64,000 nucleotides of DNA from Streptomyces sp. NBC_00287 (lineage in GTDB: Bacteria; Actinomycetota; Actinomycetes; Streptomycetales; Streptomycetaceae). The notes beneath the pieces were generated by a model that saw only the letters and a list, made by a program, of their open reading frames with translations, was not told the origin of the DNA and ran no database searches. The position numbers and the translations under genes were made by a program. The stretch covers positions 9,548,001 through 9,612,000 of the forward strand of contig NZ_CP108053.1 in assembly GCF_036173105.1 (NCBI RefSeq), in the 5' to 3' direction. Positions 55,015 to 61,918 of the stretch are shown in pieces. Numbering within the stretch: position 1 is the stretch's first letter; every line of letters begins with the position of its first letter.

Positions 55015-55108
55015 CTTGTGACAGCCAACCAGAAGGGCGAGGTGTAAGGAGTCGCGCGTCTGCATGTCTCCCTTGGTTCACCTTCAGTGAGCCGGGTCGG
55101 GTGATGCG

Positions 55109-55645
55109 TTAGTAGGGCGGCAGCTCGGACTCGCATTCGCCGTCTGCACGCCTACCACTCAGTTCACCCATGACCCATTGCACGCATTCAGGACGAGCGC
55201 CGGTGCGCATCTGGCAGAATTCATCCACGGCAGCTTCAATTTTTTCTGCTGGTAGCGTGCTTCGGGGATCAAAGCAGTAGGGCTCCCCAGGATTGGACAA
55301 AACTTCCGTGTCGAAATCAGGCGGGTTGGGGTTATCCGAGATCCAGACGCTATCAAGAACCTCATCCGGCTCTGGCCCTGAATATCCCGGCATGGCGAAC
55401 CAGATAAGGCCGCCATGTCCAGTATCTCTATTCAGAGACACGACGAGATTATTATTCGGCACGCCCTCCGAATCCATATGCTGGCGATTCGACCACGAGA
55501 ACCATGCGATGGAGCCAGGGCACCACAGGTCACCCTTCTTAATCCAGCTCTGCAGAGAGCCAAGGACTTCGGCGGTCACGACGGAAATCTCGCCGCTCGC
55601 TTCCGCGACCCACCGGCGGCTGGCACATCTAACGTCGAGAATCAT
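55109..55645 (-). CDS. Imm1-family immunity protein, copy B
   Basis: The 178-residue protein starts at ATG 55645 (MILDVRCASRRWVAEASGEI) with AAGGAG upstream. It carries the Imm1-like end: PGEPYCFDPRSTLPAEKIEA, AVDEFCQMRTGARPECVQW. It is about 65 percent identical by eye to the copy at 55950. Imm1 proteins are found beside deaminase toxins of polymorphic toxin systems, and a deaminase remnant lies upstream on the same strand. The AAGGAG also survives in weaker form before the other copy, so the two are tandem duplicates including control sequence. Confidence 0.8.
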   Translation of the reverse strand: MILDVRCASRRWVAEASGEISVVTAEVLGSLQSWIKKGDLWCPGSIAWFSWSNRQHMDSEGVPNNNLVVSLNRDTGHGGLIWFAMPGYSGPEPDEVLDSVWISDNPNPPDFDTEVLSNPGEPYCFDPRSTLPAEKIEAAVDEFCQMRTGARPECVQWVMGELSGRRADGECESELPPY

Positions 55646-55872
55646 GGCCTTGCTCCTTACGTCGCCGCGCCTCCCGCTCAGTGATCCCCTTTTGTCGCCC
55701 GGACGCCGGCCGACTCGATCAGGCGCCGTGACCAGTCGAGCTCGCTGCATGCGCCGAGTTCGTCGAGGAGTGTGTGTGCATAACTCATCCGGCGCAAGCC
55801 GCTCAAACCAGATCCGTCACGCGAAGCCCAACGAACCATCACACCATAAGCAGTACCGCTTAAGATGCGGAA

Positions 55873-55916
55873 AAGTCGGTTGGGGCCACCCGTTCACGGG
55901 CGACCCCAACCGACTT
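55873..55916 (-). terminator. Hairpin after Imm1 copy A
   Basis: The stem AAGTCGGTTGGGG pairs with CCCCAACCGACTT, with an inner CCCG/CGGG stem. It lies downstream of the copy A stop and separates it from copy B. The rest of the 55646-55949 gap shows no gene. Confidence 0.75.
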
Positions 55917-55949
55917 CATGACCCCCGTCTGGCGCCGAGGCGTCACGAG

Positions 55950-56516
55950 TCACAACCCAACGCCTTCCGGACTCAAGCAGCAGCACATTGAGTTGCTGCA
56001 CTGCAAGTCGCGGTCTGCGCGCCTCCCGCTTGCCTCACCCAAGGTCCACTGCACACACTCAGGTCGGATTCCCGTGCGCACACGACAGAACTCTTCGATG
56101 GCAGCTTCGATTTTCTCGATGGGTAGCGTACTGCGTGGATCAAAGAAGTAGGGCTCCCCGGGTTCGGCCACAACTTCTGTGTCGAAATCTGGCGGGTTGG
56201 GGTTATCGGATACCCAGATATTATCAAGGACCTCGTCCGGCTCGGGGCCCGGATACCCGGCGTTAACGAACCAGATCAGTCCGCCATATCCAGTAGCTCT
56301 ATTCAGGGACACAACAAGGAAATTGTTCGGCATGTCCGACTTATCCGAGTGTCGCCGATCCGACCATGAAAACCAGGCATTCGTCCCAGGGCGCCAGTAG
56401 CCGTCTATGACATGTTCACTTTGCAGGCAGCCAAGTACCTCGGCAACCACGTCCGAGATCTCGCTATCCGCCTCTGCGAGCCACCGGCGATCGTCGCATG
56501 TAACATTGAGAATCAT
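55950..56516 (-). CDS. Imm1-family immunity protein, copy A
   Basis: The protein is about 188 residues from ATG 56516 (MILNVTCDDRRWLAEADSEI); an in-frame GTG at 56528 is less like the paralogue. Core motifs are GTNAWFSWSDRRHSD, GLIWFVNAGYPGPEPDEVLD, PGEPYFFDPRSTLPIEKIEA and RTGIRPECVQW. The C-terminus carries an extra SNSMCCC tail not in copy B. It lies 37 bases after the toxin remnant on the same strand, the usual toxin-immunity order. Confidence 0.8.
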   Translation of the reverse strand: MILNVTCDDRRWLAEADSEISDVVAEVLGCLQSEHVIDGYWRPGTNAWFSWSDRRHSDKSDMPNNFLVVSLNRATGYGGLIWFVNAGYPGPEPDEVLDNIWVSDNPNPPDFDTEVVAEPGEPYFFDPRSTLPIEKIEAAIEEFCRVRTGIRPECVQWTLGEASGRRADRDLQCSNSMCCCLSPEGVGL

Positions 56517-56552
56517 TGTGCCATGCACCTTACGCCGGTGGGTCGCAACCCG

Positions 56553-56958
56553 TCAATGCACCGGTGGGCCTGAACCCGTCAATACCGTGGGCGTACTTGC
56601 TCCTGGATACCACACATCCATTGTCCATCCCTTGGGCAGAATAGCCTCAACGGATTGAGTACAGTTATACGCCTTGTTGCACACGCCGTTCGGGTTATTG
56701 ATTACGACGGTAGAGTGCTTTTGCTTGATCTCGTTCCTCAATATCCATGCATATTTGGTTTCTGCGTGTGTAATGGTCGGGTGGGCCCTTTCCGGTTCTC
56801 CCTGGCATCGGAACGCCTCGCGTGATCAAGTAGTCATTGATCGCACTGTTCGTTGACGCGTCCCCGGAGACAACCTCATCTGCCAGAGGCTTTCCGTCCT
56901 GATCAAAGAGGCGACCCGTAGTCTTATTCCCGGACTTTTTGGCCGGATCCCCGCGTGA
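56553..56958 (-). pseudogene. SCP1.201/DddA-like deaminase toxin domain, frameshifted and truncated
   Basis: The 5' part reads SGNKTTGRLFDQDGKPLADE, NSAINDYLITRGVPMPGRTG and KGP. After an apparent 4-base insertion near 56788-56795 the frame changes to THAETKYAWILRNEI (the HAE zinc/catalytic motif), STVVINNPNGVCNKAYNC and SVEAILPKGWTMDVWYPG. These are hallmarks of the SCP1.201-like deaminases that include DddA. The natural stop is at 56553-56555. Delivery domains that should precede it are gone: a stop lies at about 57000 in this frame and unrelated sequence follows. As read, no active toxin is made. Confidence 0.75.
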
Positions 56959-57713
56959 CTGTGCTGGTGGTGTGTGCCGGGGTGTACGCCGACGTCATCA
57001 AGGACGACCCCTTCGCCGGCGTCGACCGGTTGGCGGGCGGTCTCGACTGCTGGTGTGTCCGGCCGGGTTGGGGTTGCGTCGTCGGCTACGGCGGCGGCTT
57101 GGCCGTCGGCTGCGCCTGTGGCGGCGTTGTTCCGCCGGGCGCTGGCTGGTGGGGTGGGCTGCTCACCGGGGTCGGCGGGGGCCTGGTCAGGGAGTCCGGT
57201 ACTCGTACCTGTGCTGTGTCCGGGCTGTTGGTGCGCGTCCTGTGGCGCAAGAGGGGCGTCTTTCGCCGGCTGCATGACGCGGTGCTGGCCGAGCGCTCCG
57301 AGGGACGCGCCACGGTTCTTGTCCGCCGGTCGCACCTCAAGGTCGATGCGCTGTACGGGAGTTGGGGATGGCGGGCGATCGGTGACCTGCGCCCGAGGAT
57401 CGGGCACGTCCCGCTCATGCACGCGATGCTTGTTGACCTCCGCTAGCGCTGACCGGCCGGCCGGGGGTGTCACAGAGTCCGGCTGCAGACGTTCTTCCAG
57501 GGGTGCCCCGCTGGCGGCCTCGCGTATGCGGCTGTCGCGTGTTCCTCTCGGTATGAGTCCCTGGTGGCCTTCTGTGGTCGTGCCGGCAAGTGGGCGGGCA
57601 GGGGGAGAGGCTGTGACCGCGGCTGTCCGGGCCCCGGGGAGGTGTTGGGCGAGGCAGCCCCCGGTCCGGGCCCGGGGCGCGCGGCTGTGCGGTTCAGTTG
57701 CGTGGCGCCGGTG
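56959..57713. other. Interval with no assignable gene
   Basis: A plus-strand frame at 56955-57446 is very rich in Gly, Cys and Trp, and the minus-strand frames are rich in Arg, Pro and Thr. Neither looks like a known protein. The rest of the deaminase toxin polypeptide is not encoded here on the minus strand. Confidence 0.4.
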
Positions 57714-58763
57714 TCATGCAGCAGGCGGTGCGATGACTGGTGGGTTGAGGCGGGCGAAGCCTTCCTGGCGCTGGTAGGGGAAGTACGGGTAGGGCGCTGT
57801 CTTGCCGCTTGCCGTATCGAGTTTTGCGATCTGGTCGGGTGTGAGTGTCCAGCCGGTGGCGCCGAGGTTGTGGCGGAGTTGGTTTTCGTCGCGGGCGCCG
57901 ATGATGACGGAGGAGACGGTGGGTCGCTGGAGCAGCCAGTTGATGGCGGTCTGGGGGATGCTTTTGCCGGTTTCCTGTGCGATTTCGTCGAGGGTGTCGA
58001 TGACGGTGTAGAGGTGTTCGTTCTCGACGGGCGGGCCGTAGTCTGCGGTGTGGTGGAGTCGGCTGTTGGCTGGTAGTGGCTGGCCGCGGCGGATTTTGCC
58101 GGTGAGCCGGCCCCAGCCGAGGGGGCTCCAGACGAGGGCTCCGAGGCCCTGGTCGAGCCCGAGGGGCATCAGCTCCCATTCGTAGTCGCGGCCGATGAGG
58201 GAGTAGTAGACCTGGTGTGCGACATAGCGGGGGTGGCCGTATCTGTCGGCGCTGGCGAGGGACTTCATTGCCTGCCAGCCGGAGAAGTTGGAGATGCCGA
58301 GGTAGCGGACCTTTCCTGCTCGTACGAGATCGTCGAGTGTGGACAGGACTTCCTCGATCGGGGTGCCGGCGTCGAAGGCGTGCAGCTGGAACAGGTCGAT
58401 GTAGTCGGTGCCGAGGCGGCGCAGGGCGTCGTCGCATGCGGTGATCAGGCGTGAACGGGAGGAGCCGGCATCGCCTGGGCCGTCGCCCATGGGCAGGCTG
58501 GTCTTGGTGGATACGATCACCTGGTCCCTGCGGCCTTTGATCGCTTGGCCCAGTACCTCCTCGGAGGCTCCGCTGGAGTAGACGTCGGCGGTGTCGAACA
58601 TGGTGATCCCGGCGTCGAGGCAGATGTCCACGAGGCGGCGTGCTTGGTGTGCATCGGTGTTGCCCCAGGCGCCGAAGAGCGGTCCTTGGCCGCCGAAGGT
58701 GCCGGTGCCGAAGCTCAGTGCGGGGACCTTGAGGCCGGATGCGCCCAGCCGCCTGTATTCCAT
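57714..58763 (-). CDS. Aldo/keto reductase
   Basis: The 349-residue protein is full length for the YghZ/Kv-beta type AKRs. It has MEYRRLGASGLKVPALSFGT, the catalytic Asp/Tyr in MFDTADVYSSGASEE, Lys in VIVSTKTSLPMG, His in YIDLFQLHAFD, and the C-terminal NADP site (IPQTAINWLLQRPTVSSVII, GARDENQL). It reduces aldehydes or ketones with NADPH. It diverges from a TetR gene at 58870 with repeated CGTTA words between them, so it is the probable target of that repressor. Confidence 0.93.
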   Translation of the reverse strand: MEYRRLGASGLKVPALSFGTGTFGGQGPLFGAWGNTDAHQARRLVDICLDAGITMFDTADVYSSGASEEVLGQAIKGRRDQVIVSTKTSLPMGDGPGDAGSSRSRLITACDDALRRLGTDYIDLFQLHAFDAGTPIEEVLSTLDDLVRAGKVRYLGISNFSGWQAMKSLASADRYGHPRYVAHQVYYSLIGRDYEWELMPLGLDQGLGALVWSPLGWGRLTGKIRRGQPLPANSRLHHTADYGPPVENEHLYTVIDTLDEIAQETGKSIPQTAINWLLQRPTVSSVIIGARDENQLRHNLGATGWTLTPDQIAKLDTASGKTAPYPYFPYQRQEGFARLNPPVIAPPAA

Positions 58764-58849
58764 GGCTGTTCCTCTTTCGTCGCCCGCACCTGACTAATGG
58801 GCTTGGGGTTCCGTTAGTGTGTTTGTCAACGTAGCAGGTGCGTGTGATT

Positions 58850-58869
58850 AACGAAACTGGAGTCCCGTT
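58850..58869. promoter_or_regulatory. Candidate TetR operator before the TetR start
   Basis: AACGAAACTGGAGTCCCGTT is an imperfect dyad (16 of 18 arm bases in 7 of 9 pairs) ending right at the ATG 58870. A related half-site GGTTCCGTTAG lies at 58808-58818, nearer the aldo/keto reductase gene. Confidence 0.5.
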
Positions 58870-59499
58870 ATGGGGTTTGAGGGTGCGGATCCAGGGACCG
58901 TCCGTCCTGGTGGGCGCACGGCGCGGGTGCGGGCGTCGGTGCTTAAGGCGGCTGGGGACGCCCTGGCGGAGCATGGCTTTGCCCATCTGGACCTCGCCGA
59001 CATCGCGCGCCGGGCCGAGGTGGGCAAGACCACCGTCTACCGCCGCTGGGGAACGGTGACCGGCCTGGTGGCCGATGTGCTGGTGGACATGGCCGAGCAG
59101 TCACTGCCGCGTACCGAGACCGGCTCACTGCTCGGTGATCTCAAGGCCAACGCCCGGCTCGTGCAGCGCACCCTGGCCGACCCGCGGCAAGGAGCCCTGT
59201 TCAAGGCAGTGATCGCCGCTGCCACCTGCGAGGCGAAGACGGCCGAGGCCCTGCACCGCTTCTACGACATCCGCGTCAAGGAGTGGGCACCCTGCGTCCA
59301 GCAGGCCATCGACCGGGGCGAGGTGCCCGAGGGCACCGATGTCCACGAGGTGATCCGTGCTGTCTCCGCCCCCCTCTACTACCGCCTGCTGACCAGCAGC
59401 GACCGCCTCGACGAAGCCGCCGCAGACCAGGCCGCCGAGGCCGCCGTGGCTGCAGCGCGTGCGGGAGCGTACCTGCGGGGCGACGAAGGCCGTGCGTGA
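58870..59499 (+). CDS. TetR-family transcriptional regulator
   Basis: The 209-residue protein has the TetR DNA-binding domain (VRASVLKAAGDALAEHGFAH, LDLADIARRAEVGKTTVYRR, WGTVTGLVADVL) and a TetR_C_11-like ligand domain (VFKAVIAAATCEAKTAEALH-like stretch, then VSAPLYYRLLTSSD). It diverges from the aldo/keto reductase gene at 58763 and likely represses both. GGAG lies 8 bases before the ATG, inside the candidate operator. Confidence 0.92.
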   Translation: MGFEGADPGTVRPGGRTARVRASVLKAAGDALAEHGFAHLDLADIARRAEVGKTTVYRRWGTVTGLVADVLVDMAEQSLPRTETGSLLGDLKANARLVQRTLADPRQGALFKAVIAAATCEAKTAEALHRFYDIRVKEWAPCVQQAIDRGEVPEGTDVHEVIRAVSAPLYYRLLTSSDRLDEAAADQAAEAAVAAARAGAYLRGDEGRA

Positions 59500-59530
59500 C
59501 CGGCTTCCCGTATCCGTCGCTGAGCGCGGG

Positions 59531-59830
59531 TCACCGTGCGTGATCCCCGGGGGCATCACGTTTCCAGGTTCCTCCGGCCTCTTCGGCGGGCCGGGTGGTG
59601 TGGTCGTCGTTGTAGCCGAGTATCCGGGCGATCACTGGGGCCGGGGCCTGGAGGACGAGTTGGCGGATCGCCGCTGTGCGTCCCGGCCGGGTCGGGAAGC
59701 TCAGTTGGCGGAGCCGAGGTGCCATGGCTTCCGGAGTCATGGGCTGTCCGGCCCGGCGGCCGGGGAAGAGCCATCGGGCATCGGGGTTGGTCGCGGTCTG
59801 GGTGTTGGGTCGCTGCCCCACCCACACCTC
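59531..59830 (-). pseudogene. Tyrosine recombinase/integrase, C-terminal fragment
   Basis: The minus-strand frame reads NPDARWLFPGRRAGQPMTPE, GRTAAIRQLVLQAPAPVIAR and ILGYNDDHTTRPAEEAGGTW. These are the conserved end of a family of Streptomyces integrases that treat the last segment as the catalytic R..R..Y region. Upstream the frame passes into unrelated codons. It may belong to the same integrase class as the TnpC-like gene at 21986. Confidence 0.65.
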
Positions 59831-59946
59831 CTGACCGCGCCGGGCGGTACCGCGGGGAGCGGGGGTCCGAGGGCCGGCGAAGGCCAATTCAGTTGCTTTT
59901 GAGCTGGCTGGGCCGTTGGCCAGCTCATGGAGGGGTGGGGGCCGGG

Positions 59947-60105
59947 GTGCCGGTGTTCACGCCGAAGCTGGTGGACGCGGCTGTCGCCAAGCACGGGCGG
60001 GGCGAGCCACGGCGCCGCCTGCTCCCGGCCCGCATGGTCGTGTACTTCGTGCTCGCGCTGTGCCTGTTCGCCCGGGAGTCGTACGAGGATTGGAAGGATG
60101 CCGCC
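59947..60105 (+). pseudogene. IS4-family transposase, N-terminal scrap
   Basis: Codons VFTPKLVDAAVAKHGRGEPR and RRLLPARMVVYFVLALCLFA match the N-terminal domain of IS4-family transposases, as in the intact element at 43848. The homology ends at about RESYED and the frame continues into other material. Confidence 0.75.
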
Positions 60106-60229
60106 CAAGAAGCACGCTCTCGACTGTTGCCACCCCGGTCGGGGCCGGGACTGGCCCCGAGCGATCAAGAAGCCGATGCGGTGGCCGATCCTGAGAACTC
60201 GGAGCGGCCGCAGCAAGGTCGAGCCGGGT

Positions 60230-60350
60230 CGGTGGGCCAACAGCCCGACCGCCTGGCGTCCTTCGCCGGCCTCTCACCAGTGCCGCGGGACTCCGGCCGC
60301 GTCAGCGGCAACATGCGCCGCCCGCGCCGGTACCACCGCGGCCTGCTTCG
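60230..60350 (+). pseudogene. IS110-family transposase scrap
   Basis: PDRLASFAGLSPVPRDSGRV and SGNMRRPRRYHRGLLR match the C-terminal transposase_20 domain of IS110 elements. About 40 codons, between IS4 and IS21 scraps. Confidence 0.75.
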
Positions 60351-60363
60351 GGCCGCCGCTGGA

Positions 60364-60601
60364 ACGGGCCGAAGCGAACCTGGTGTTCCAGGTGATCTCC
60401 AAGGGCTATGAAAAGGGCTCGATCATCCTGACGTCGAACAAGACCTTCAGCGAACGGGGGCAGGTGTTCGGAGATGAAGTCCTGGCCACGGCCATCCTCG
60501 ACCGGCTCCTGCACCACTGCGACGTCGTCTCCATCAACGGCCCCAGCTGCCGGCTGAAGAACCGGCTCGCAGCCATCGAACACGACACCAACGTGGCCTG
60601 A
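60364..60601 (+). pseudogene. IS21-family helper (IstB) ATPase, C-terminal fragment
   Basis: Codons ANLVFQVISKGYEKGSIILT, SNKTFSERGQVFGDEVLATA and ILDRLLHHCDVVSINGPSCR are the end of IstB (DnaA-like AAA+ helper). Stop at 60599-60601. The Walker motifs are missing. Confidence 0.85.
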
Positions 60602-60646
60602 TCACACGCAATTTCCCCCGTCACCCGTCGTCATCCCGCCGGCTTC

Positions 60647-61198
60647 CTAGCAGGGCTGGCGGGGAGGCAGAACCGCTCGGGAACGCCAATAATCCGCGTC
60701 GCGAGGGTCGGCCAACCATCCGATCAGACGCTCAGCGCCTGTTTGGAAGGCGCGGGGCAGTGAGGTCTCCCCACCGACAACAAGCGTGAGGGCGTCGACG
60801 TCATGGCCGGCGTGATCGGTGTCGCACCAGCAGGCCACGTTCACCGCTGCGTCGACCGCGAGCTGGCCCAGGTCTGTCCACACCACCTGAAGCAGGAACT
60901 CCAGCTGATCGCCCCTGTCCGCATGCTCAATGACATCCAGGCCGAGGATGATGGGCGTCCACGGCTGAGGGCCGGGGAAGGCCACATGATCCAGTGCCCA
61001 CTCCCACTCCGCCTTGTCTTCGCCGGCGCGAGCCGCATCAACGCCACGGGCCGCATGCTTCAGGGATTCCGCGTCAGCAGGTGAAAGGCGGGGGAAGAGC
61101 GTGGTCAACGGGATGTCATCGCAGGCACCTCTGACCATGGCCATGAGCCGATCATCTATTTGCTCCGGCCCAAACGGCAAGGAGCCCCCCTGACTCAA
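60647..61198 (-). CDS. Hypothetical protein, helical, small
   Basis: The 183-residue soluble protein (DDRLMAMVRGACDDIPLTTL, QLEFLLQVVWTDLGQLAVDA, CWCDTDHAGHDVDALTLVVG) has no motif that I can name. Composition (acidic, few Lys) and size resemble immunity or small regulatory proteins common in this island, but that is only a guess. Upstream, 61199-61561 holds no convincing gene. Confidence 0.5.
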   Translation of the reverse strand: MSQGGSLPFGPEQIDDRLMAMVRGACDDIPLTTLFPRLSPADAESLKHAARGVDAARAGEDKAEWEWALDHVAFPGPQPWTPIILGLDVIEHADRGDQLEFLLQVVWTDLGQLAVDAAVNVACWCDTDHAGHDVDALTLVVGGETSLPRAFQTGAERLIGWLADPRDADYWRSRAVLPPRQPC

Positions 61199-61561
61199 GG
61201 TTTCTCACCACGAGACCGACGTCTTGGCAGCCACCAAGCTGAGCACGTTCATCCGTACCTACCTGATCACTTCAACGAGTACGCCGACAGACCCGGCAGC
61301 GGGCCTACGGGCGTCGTTAACGAACGTGTCACGAGCCGCACAAATGCCGTTGATCATTTGTCGCTTTCGGCGGCGTTGACCTGGGCTGTCCGGCAGTATG
61401 CGTGTTCGTGGGGCGACTGTCGGTGGGGATGCGTGAGCTAGTTGAGCACTGGACGGTGCTCGATGACGAGGTGGAGCTCGTGGCGGTCAAGCGGGGTGCG
61501 ACGAGGCTCGCCACCACCGCCCCACCTGGAGGGGGCGCCCGGTGACGGGGCTGATGGGCAG

Positions 61562-61735
61562 TCACCTACGGCTGCCGCGTACGGCCCGGATCACTTCGGC
61601 GACAGCCTTCAGCACTGTGGCGCGGTCACGCGAGGCGGTGCCCTTCACCACGACGATGACGATCAGCACAGCCGCGGCAGCGGCGACTAGCGCGACGGCG
61701 ACGGGCACCAGGGTGGCCCAGGCGGCGATGTTCAT
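61562..61735 (-). CDS. 57-residue membrane protein
   Basis: An ATG at 61735 with a strong AAGGGAGGG upstream starts MNIAAWATLVPVAVALVAAA, continues through AAAVLIVIVVV (one long transmembrane helix, residues 7-31) and ends with a basic amphipathic helix (RATVLKAVAEVIRAVRG). Stop at 61562-61564. It diverges from the P-loop ATPase gene at 61919. A single helix with a charged tail recalls small membrane effectors or holin-like proteins; no family can be assigned. Confidence 0.6.
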   Translation of the reverse strand: MNIAAWATLVPVAVALVAAAAAVLIVIVVVKGTASRDRATVLKAVAEVIRAVRGSRR

Positions 61736-61918
61736 GGCATTCCCTCCCTTCGTGCAGCCACCGGATGGGCCGCACGAGGAACATCACAGCCGACCGCCCC
61801 GCAGCGCTGAAGCCTTACCGGACCGGGCGGATACCAGCATCAAAGGCCCAGTTCACAGGGGTGTTGAGCCGACCGCCGGACGGATCCGACAGATCCGCGG
61901 GACCGGGGAGGGTGTGCG

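Noticed and set aside
56955..57446. A 163-codon plus-strand frame rich in Gly, Cys and Trp
   Set aside because: No ribosome site or homology pattern, and composition matches a shadow of a Pro/Thr/Arg-rich minus-strand linker.
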